Below are positions 57,350-64,000 of a stretch of 64,000 bases of DNA, piece after piece. The stretch spans positions 40,820,987-40,884,986 of the forward strand of contig NC_012878.2 of the NCBI RefSeq assembly GCF_000003195.3, read 5' to 3'. The notes beneath the pieces were generated by a model. That model made no database searches and was not told the DNA's origin. It saw nothing but the letters and a program-made list of their open reading frames with translations. The DNA is from Sorghum bicolor. Taxonomy: Eukaryota > Streptophyta > Magnoliopsida > Poales > Poaceae. A program made the translations under genes and the position numbers. Within the stretch, counting starts at the first letter, position 1; every line of letters begins with the position of its first letter.

Positions 57350-58874
57350 TTAAATGTAGAGACAGTAAGACATACCATAGAACCACGGGAATTCTTCCTC
57401 ACCCGGAAGTTCGTCTTTCAGCGGCTCTTCCTTGAGGGGATCTTCTTCTTCTTCCTTTTTCAACAGGGCTTCCTCCTTGTCAGGAGTCACACACGAGGCA
57501 GTTGACGAGGGTTCCTTCTTCTTGTGCCATCCTCTTTTCCTTGATCTTGGGTTTTTGGATTCGGCCCTTTTCTTGTCACTACCTAGTTTCCTCGAGTTTC
57601 TTGCTTCTTTTTCAGCGGGTCGCTTTGCCTGCAGGTTAGTGGCATACGAAGGACCACGAACAAAGGGAAATGTTTCTCTTTTCCTAGCAAGAGTCATTTG
57701 AATTTTCCCAGAACCAACAAAAATGCATGCATTAACAATATTAAGAAAGGGATGTCCTAGGATTAGAGGGATATCTTTACTATTCCCCATATCTAATATC
57801 ATAAAATCAGCGGGAATGTAAGAGCCTCTTATTTAAACTAACAGATCAGTGGCTATTCTTTCTATATAACATGTTGATTGATTAGCAAGTTGCAAATAAG
57901 CAGTAGTAGGGGCCATGGGTGAGTATAATAGAGTTTCATACAGTTTTTAGACATTATATTAACACTCAATCCTGGATCACAAACAGAATTTTTAAAAGTA
58001 TGAGGCCCAATAATGCATTCAATTATGGGAATACCAGGATCACTTTTCTTAATGGAAAGATCTTGATCTCCAAAGTTAAAATACTTTATATCAACAAGAT
58101 TAGTAGTCTCCATATTTTCAAGTTTAGCAGGAATTCTACCAGATTCAAAAGATGGTATAGTAGAAGCAATTTGAGCTAATTGGGTTTCTAATATCTTATT
58201 AAAGCTAAGTTGATTTTTCATAGCAGAAGGGAAATCATTCAATTTAGCATTTATATTCTCAAGCATCTTGTCATTAGCAAGCAACTTTTTATTTAAGTTG
58301 TCAGTTAATCTACCTTGACTATAAACGAGATCTTTTAAACTCAGATACCCATTGTTGTTATTACTAGGAAAATTAGAACAGGGAAATGAATTAAAAGTGT
58401 ATCTTGAGAGTTGGAGCACTGATTCCATTTTGATTTGGTTGGCAAAAACCATTATCATTGTTGAGGAAGTTGAGATCTTCATTCGTCTCAGGGTAGTGAT
58501 TGCCAGAATGTCTAGATTCACCACAGACTTTGCAAGTCATGTGTGAATCCAGGGATTGAACATCTTCTTGAGTACTCATCTTTTCGCAATGTTCCCAATG
58601 CGTCCATCTTGGCTACAATCATGTCAGCTTCTTTAAGAGAATGCATAGCTCTCTTGTGGGGCTATAGTCGTTCATCATTCCACCTTTGATTGGACACCAT
58701 CTTCTCTACCAATGCTTTAACATCTGCAACACTAAGAGAGAAAAAGGCATCGCCAGCTGCGGCGTCTAAATGGCTCCTATCTAGAGGGACTAGACCATGA
58801 TAGAAGTTCTGGATCAAAAGCCAATCTTCCATCCCATGGTGTGGACATGAAGCGACATACTCTTGCATTCTCTT
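57350..58874 (-). pseudogene. gag: element F gag and protease, broken
   Basis: Gag pieces: CPHHGMEDWLLIQNFYHGL near 58840, ALVEKMVSNQRWNDERL near 58670, then a zinc-knuckle block CKVCGESRHSGNHYPE near 58530 whose last Cys is Tyr. Next are gag C-terminus FNKILETQLAQIAS and protease wording NSVCDPGLSVNIMS near 57950 (normally CDLGAS). A frameshift near 57914 and a TAA near 57834 precede MILDMGNSKDIPLILGHPFL. The last frame (57802-57350) ends with a Lys/Glu-rich tail and its own stop at 57350. Phase changes occur several times. The order is as in Athila elements. Confidence 0.82.
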
Positions 58875-60365
58875 TGTTGACGGTTGATAACGCCAACTTA
58901 TTTAGAACTTTAGACTCAAAGGAAAATAGGAAAAACATTAGTCTAGGGTTTAAACTGACAATTTCCACGAGTTTTGTATATTCTATGATTTTCAGGGATT
59001 ATTTCAAGAAGTGTTGAAATGAGGGATTTAAGTGTCAATTAACCACAAAACTTATCTACGACAGAAGGAGGGCACCAAAGGGATCAAGAAGACTCTAGAA
59101 GACTCTCGGAGCAAGGGGACCGGTAGAGACCACTAGGTGGGGCCGCCCCACAGCACCGCCCGACCCCTTATGGCTAGGGTTTGGCCTCCCCTTCTCGAAG
59201 CTTCCTCCACCGCCTTTGAGGAGTCATCTCGGTCGCTTGTTAAGTCGGTTTGAGCCAACGGCGTGTGTGCACTCCACCAGGCTATAAATAGAGGGGCATA
59301 CCCCCCTCCCAGTCCCAGGAGACACCCCAGATTCAATTCGTTCCTCCTGCTTCATTTGTCAAGAGTAGTCAGAAGTTAGGGTTTCTAGAGATTAGAAGTA
59401 GAGCTCTAGTTCTTCAAATTCTTAGTATAGGCATCTAGCGAGGTTCAAGTAGAGATCGGGCACTCCACTCAGGATTTTAGATATATCTTCTAGAAATTGG
59501 TAATATTATCTTGTATTTTATTATGACTTTGCTATGCTTCAATATATTACTATTTATTCAGTTCTTAGTTTATTCTAGTTGCATATTCGATATAGATGTG
59601 GTTTATGATGATTATTGTTATATGATCGTAAAGCGCCTGGTTCAGTACTCGAGTGAGTCAGGTGATGACATTATGTAGACGTAGTGTCTAGATATTTTGT
59701 GTACCAACGGAGGCACCCTGATGTGCCGGGTCATGAGGTAGTCCGCGTAGGTGACAGCTGCGTTGCTTCCTCTATTGTCCACCCCGGGTACGTAGGACTA
59801 GCAGAGCGCAGTCGCAAAGGAGGTGACGGTTGCGTCTTAAAACCGTCATTAGTTGATGCTCCTTATGATATTTTCTGAGTTTATCACACTATAGATGAAA
59901 ATATGTAGCATGGCGTAGGCTGTAGACTTTATATTAGTAAATACATAGGTTTCTTTTATTTATTTGAATATCATGATTGTCTTGCTTCATTAGTGAGTCT
60001 TTATTTTCTATCTCTAGAATACCATTTACTTCATTACTCAGTAATCATTTATCATTTATCATATTTTATCGATTAGTTATCGCTAAAGCATTAGTACTAT
60101 TGGTTATGATATATTTGCATAATTACAATTTCCTTAGTTCATACAAGATCACCTAAGCCTAATGAATAAAACACTGTTTTATCCTTTTGGCATAAAATAA
60201 ATCAACGATACTCAGAATACTTCCTAGATGAAATGCTGCAACGGGAGAATTATCTGTGCGGTTGCGGATATATTCTATTTAGAGTTATTGCGTGTAGATT
60301 ATTTGTATCCTTGGTTTTGGCATCATGTTAGGGATGACAACTTAATATGAAGTTATGCTAAAGCA
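58875..60365 (+). repeat. element E 5' LTR
   Basis: TGTTGACGGTTGATAACG...GCTAAAGCA, 1491 bp, left boundary coinciding with the break in F gag, right boundary set by the PBS. Flanking pentamer at left is CTCTT. Short frames inside (59133-59336, 59684-59878) are not genes. Confidence 0.72.
59283..59290 (+). promoter_or_regulatory. TATA box of element E LTR
   Basis: TATAAATA in CAGGCTATAAATAGAGGGG, a canonical plant core promoter. Confidence 0.7.
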
Positions 60366-60369
60366 TTTC

Positions 60370-60384
60370 TGGCGCCGTTGCCGG
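60370..60384 (+). other. element E primer-binding site
   Basis: TGGCGCCGTTGCCGG, the PBS wording usual for Athila-like elements in plants (tRNA-Asp type as far as I recall). Confidence 0.8.
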
Positions 60385-60683
60385 AGAATGGCAATTTTAT
60401 TTATTAGGATAATTTTAAAAGGATTTGTTGATTAGCCATAATTTATTTACTTTTTAGAATTTTGTAGAACTAAATCTTTCATAGAACCATCCATAGGAAA
60501 TCAACATTTAAATATCTTTAGGACATAGTCTTTTTCTTTAGCAGACTTACCCATGTTTTATGTAGAAATTCTTTACAGGGTAAGTGTAAGATTGGTTGTA
60601 GAATTTTAACTCTTATCACGAACAACCATAGGAAGAAGTGTCTTACATCATTTTGAGCAAGTCAAGCCTCATCAAGATGGTGT

Positions 60684-61224
60684 AACTTATCATATTTAGT
60701 GGAAAGAAGGATGAAGATGCCATAGCACATTTGCAGAATTTTCTGGAGATTGGCAATACCATTGACATTCCAGGCATTCCTCAAGATGTCATGCTACTTT
60801 GTTTGTTTCCTTTCTCATTAGAAGGAAGAGCGAAGCAATGGTTTTATCAGAGTAAAGATCAATTCAAGACATGGAGAGAATCTTCGAAGGCTTCCTAGAG
60901 AAGTTTTTCCCAATAGGCCGAACGAATATCTTACGAGGGAAGATTTCAGAATTCTAGCAGGAGAAAGGTGAACCTATTCCAGAAGCATGGGAGCGTTTTC
61001 AAGGATACATATCAGACTGCCCGCATCATGGAATGGAAAAGTGGTTGCTCATGTAGACATTTTACTATGGACTAACTCAAAGGTCATGTGAGCAATTGGA
61101 TGCCACTACTGAAGGATCATTTATGTCACTCACCTCTGGAAGAGCTGAAGCTATTATGACAAAGATGGAAGAAAATCAAAATTGGGCATTCAACACTCAG
61201 ACATGCCATGAAAGTGAAGAAGTT
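60684..61224 (+). pseudogene. gag: element E gag fragment
   Basis: Capsid wording FSGKKDEDAIAHLQNFLEIG, LCLFPFSLEGRAKQWF, then after a frameshift near 60880 FFPIGRTNILRGKISEF, AWERFQGYISDCPHHGMEKW and AEAIMTKMEENQNW. In-frame TAG codons interrupt near 60956 and 61053. The frame is cut at 61225 by element G. It is homologous to the F gag at 58660-58870 on the other strand. Confidence 0.82.
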
Positions 61225-62275
61225 TGTCGAGGGTATCGGTAAGGGGTACCCAAACCGACGCACATGACGAGAGAACCTGTACGCAAATCAGGGGCCCCTG
61301 ACTTGACGCCCCCCGGCCGCATGCACGGTTATCGATGCCCATAGCCTCGAACGCGGAAAGAGCGTCGTGCGAATCGACTAGGGGTCGAGCGCCGGCTACC
61401 GTCGAATACGGAAACAGGCTCGTACGAATCGAAAGGCCTCGAGCGCAAGGACACCGCCCGCTGCCTGACACGGGCACGAGGACCAGGGCATTTAATGCGT
61501 CTGCTGCGCTCTCACCTAACCTGTCAGTCCCGGGAAGCGTGATAGGGAGCAAGCACCCGTCCAATCGTTCTTTTTGTAGCCTTGCCCACCAAAGAAGCCA
61601 GAGTGTGGTAGGGTGCAGTAAGGTGGTCGGAACGTCCCGTCAAGACCCTCTCGAGACATCCAAAGTCAGCGCTCTACCCAGCGAGGCTTTAAGTGGTATT
61701 CGACCCTCGAGCAGACACGTTCCTTCCCAGAGAAGGGTCGGGCAACAGAGGACGGCACCTCAACCACTCTGACGCGACCACAGTCGCGACGTACAAGCGT
61801 ACAACGGATAAACCGGTCCAGGACGGCACACAGGAGCAGGATTCAGGGGCACGCGTAATCATCATCAGAGTACCAAGACAAGACGGCTCGAGGCCACGCC
61901 GGTACGGAGGCCTCGAGTAGGTCAACGCGCCATACCCCTATCGACCCCTATTCTGTCGCCTATGTATGTACCCTAGACCTCTCCTTGGAACTATAAAAGG
62001 GGAGGTCCAGGAGCGGATACGCAAGAGAATATAGGTAATACATAGTAGAGCACCCATACTCCATCTCCATCTATCCCACGCCTGTATTCACCCCTGTACA
62101 AGCACTTAGGTGCAAGATAATACAAACTCTCCCCCCCCCCCCCGCGCTGGACGTAGGGCCTTCTCTTGCCCGAACCAGGATAAATCTTTGTGTCTTTTCT
62201 TGCATCACCATCTGGAAAGGGGAGCACGCACTAGTTTTACTCATTGGTGTGATCACCAGGGGGAAAACACGGTCA
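61225..62275 (+). repeat. element G 5' LTR
   Basis: TGTCGAGGGTATCGG...AACACGGTCA, 1051 bp, with a TATA box and a C14 run at about 62131-62144. The left end is fixed by the interruption of E gag, the right end by the PBS. Frames inside are not genes. Confidence 0.72.
61992..61998 (+). promoter_or_regulatory. TATA box of element G LTR
   Basis: TATAAAA in GGAACTATAAAAGGGGAGG. Confidence 0.65.
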
Positions 62276-62276
62276 G

Positions 62277-62295
62277 TTGGCGCGCTAGGTAGGGG
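62277..62295 (+). other. element G primer-binding site
   Basis: TTGGCGCGCTAGGTAGGGG, one base after the LTR; this wording (usually GCGCGCCAGGTAGGGG) is common in grass Tat elements. Confidence 0.75.
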
Positions 62296-62334
62296 TTCTG
62301 CGTGTTTTTTCACCGATTTCCCATCTCTTTCCAG

Positions 62335-64000
62335 ATGGCCACTCTCGTTTCGTTGATCCCACGCTCCACGGTGATTTAGTTTGGGAGCCTCGAGTTCATG
62401 TCCACTGGTTTCGGTTGTGAAATGATCCTGCTCTCGGTCAGAGGACCAGGAGGAGCTCGCATTGCACCCACGCGATTGAGAGCACCGAGACGACCTCACC
62501 ATCATGCCTCCCCGCCCAAGAAGAGGCGTGCACAGCACCACCACCACTCCTCTGCCTCCTCACGGTCGCCAGCTCATGTCGGGCAGGTGGTGACGCAGGA
62601 GCCGACAGCCCTGCATGCCGAAGCCGCGGGTATGGCGGCCCAACATCACGAGGGACGCACGACGACATTGGGTGGTGATGCGCCTCGCGTGCTCTCGTTC
62701 TCTGCGACGCTACTTCCACACGGGTTGTTTGCCCCAAGAAGAGCGCTGCCGTTCGGTCTGGACAATGCCGTGGCATCGCTTGCCAGGACGATATGTCCAA
62801 GCGCCTAGACGTACGTAAAGAGATCAATGGTCCTCCCACACGACGCTGGAGCACGACAACAAGCGTCCGAGCTACCGAATTTCTCTCAGGTACGAGGCCT
62901 TCGCCGCCTAGGACCTGGGCGATACAGAATCACCTCACTCAGGCAACGGCTGCTGGACGAGGGACGCGGATGCTTCTACGCCGCTGAACCGGACTCTGAC
63001 TCTGAGTCCGACAGCTACGACCCTACTAGGGAATGCTTCCATATTGACGGGGCGGTGGAAACTACCGACGAGACACAAGACGTCGTTGCCGGCGGTCGAG
63101 CCCCTGCAGCAAGGGAGGACCCTAGGACGCCTGGGAACAACGGTCTGGTCAACCCCCCTACACAAGAAGACAGAGCCGCGCAACTTGCGCAGCTACGAGA
63201 GCTCAAAGCGAAGCTCGACGAAGATCGCGAGCGCCTTGTCCTGCTTGAACAGATCCTCGAGCAGGACCAGCCATACCCGCCTGGCGGAAGTGTCCGCAGA
63301 CGGGCTCGAGAAGTACACTGACAGATCGTCGGAGACGGGGAGCCTGAGCAGCCTGTCAGCCGTTTCCCTCGAGCAGGCCAAAACGTCGTGGCAGCGACAA
63401 TGCTGCTACGAAACATGCCTGAACCTTCCTCCCAAGCGCGACGAATTCGAGACGAGGTGCAGACTCTTCTCCAAATGGCAGCGATTCAGCAGGCCGAAAG
63501 CTCAGCCTCTCGATGTCGAGGAGCAGCCACGGAAAAGCGTGAGGGGCCGGCCTAGAACGAAAAGGAGGTATCGGTCCATCAGCAACCACCCCCTCGAGGG
63601 AAGACGACAGCGCTTGTCCTCAACCACCACATCAACAATCAACGGCGGCACAACGCACGATGCGACATCGACGAGCATCGCCGCCGTCGATATGGGGACG
63701 CAGAGGAGCGCGGTTACAGCGCCCACCGCGGGGGGTGCTACGACAGCGACGAAGACCGGATGGCCCCGGAACCGCCGGGCCCTCGCGTGTTCAGCAGAGC
63801 AATCCGCAGCACGTCGCTGCCCAGCCCGTTTCGACCCCCGACTAGCATTGGTAAATACAACGGTGAGACCAAGCTACAGGTATGGTTGGCAGACTTCCAG
63901 TTAGCCTGTCAGTTGGGAGGCGCTCGAGGGGACAATCGAGCTATCATCCGACAGTTACCGCTCTTTCTCTCCGACACTGCCCGTAGATGGCTCGAGGAAC
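62335..64000 (+). pseudogene. gag: element G gag, one frame with four stops, runs off window
   Basis: Starts MATLVSLIPRSTVI at 62335 and stays in one phase to 64000. Stops: TAG 62377-62379, TAG 62806-62808, TGA 63319-63321, TAG 63553-63555. The N-terminal half is low complexity (HHH, Arg/Pro). The middle has an acidic DSDSESDSYDP patch and a helix-rich AQLRELKAKLDEDRERLVLL segment. The capsid begins near 63740: GPRVFSRAIRS, then SIGKYNGETKLQVWLADFQ, LACQLGG and RQLPLFLSDTARRWLEE, a Tat-type capsid signature. Confidence 0.85.

Larger units (their letters stand above)
48338..58874 (-). mobile_element. element F: Athila-like element with gag/protease but no pol (interrupted)
   Basis: On the minus strand: gag from 58874 downward, protease ending at 57350, about 2 kb noncoding, polypurine tract, 3' LTR 50132-48338. 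A CACTA element (50289-55474) sits in the noncoding part and element E interrupts gag at 58875. The 5' part of F lies beyond the window. No RT, RNase H or integrase wording is found between protease and 3' LTR. Confidence 0.75.
58875..61224 (+). mobile_element. element E: Athila-like retrotransposon, truncated in window by element G
   Basis: LTR 58875-60365, PBS at 60370, degenerate gag to 61224 where element G begins. It is inserted head-on into the gag of element F, since F and E run on opposite strands. The remainder of E must lie beyond G, outside the window. Confidence 0.75.
61225..64000 (+). mobile_element. element G: Tat-lineage Ty3/gypsy element, 5' part only
   Basis: LTR 61225-62275, PBS TTGGCGCGCTAGG at 62277, gag from 62335 to the window end. 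It lies inside E gag; flanking pentamer AAGTT at 61220-61224. Its other end is outside the window. Confidence 0.78.

Noticed and set aside
61335..61925. Frames at 61.3-61.9 kb as genes
   Set aside because: They fall in the element G LTR upstream of its TATA box and lack domains.

Overview
The window is grass (Poaceae, probably Panicoideae) repeat-rich nuclear DNA. I recognise no host protein-coding, tRNA or rRNA gene. Almost everything from about 2 kb onwards is transposable-element sequence. The evidence is Tourist- and Stowaway-type MITEs, Tekay-type chromoviruses with very long LTRs, Tat and Athila Ty3/gypsy elements, a CACTA element, and target-site duplications (TSDs) that can be read directly. 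One 100-base assembly gap lies at 36928-37027.

Layout. (1) 1-12.9 kb: TA microsatellites, then an old layer of MITEs and CACTA-like remnants cut by three solo LTRs (2420-3560, 4956-7982, 9416-10751). (2) 12.9-37.3 kb: element B, a minus-strand Tekay-type chromovirus with TSD GTATG. Its left LTR is split by element C (13882-26193, TSD GAGCC), a minus-strand Tat-type element. C carries, antisense to its own gag-pol, a six-exon gene encoding a plant mobile domain (PMD) protein with its own TATA box. B carries an extra 309-codon ORF between its primer-binding site (PBS) and gag. (3) 37.3-48.3 kb: pieces of an older LTR-like host element H with an 80-bp tandem repeat, interrupted by element D (38224-48249, TSD TCCAC), a plus-strand and badly decayed Tekay element. 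(4) 48.3-58.9 kb: element F, a minus-strand Athila-like element with gag and protease but no reverse transcriptase or integrase. It hosts a 5.2-kb CACTA transposon (50289-55474). (5) 58.9-64.0 kb: element E (plus-strand Athila-like: LTR, PBS, broken gag) inserted in F's gag, and element G (plus-strand Tat-lineage: LTR, PBS, gag) inserted in E's gag and running off the window.

Reconstructed order of insertion: H is hit by B, D and F; B by C; F by the CACTA and by E; E by G. The two C LTRs differ at 13 of 631 positions. The first ~395 bp of the two B LTRs differ at 9 positions plus one indel. Most coding regions carry several nonsense changes; the B pol frame is the only long intact one.

Most unusual: the antisense spliced PMD gene inside C, the dense ATCGGC/GCCGAT hexamer spread over C, the extra 5' ORF of B, and the CACTA gene, which joins a transposase-associated domain to a Ptta-like/coiled-coil region without a visible catalytic core.
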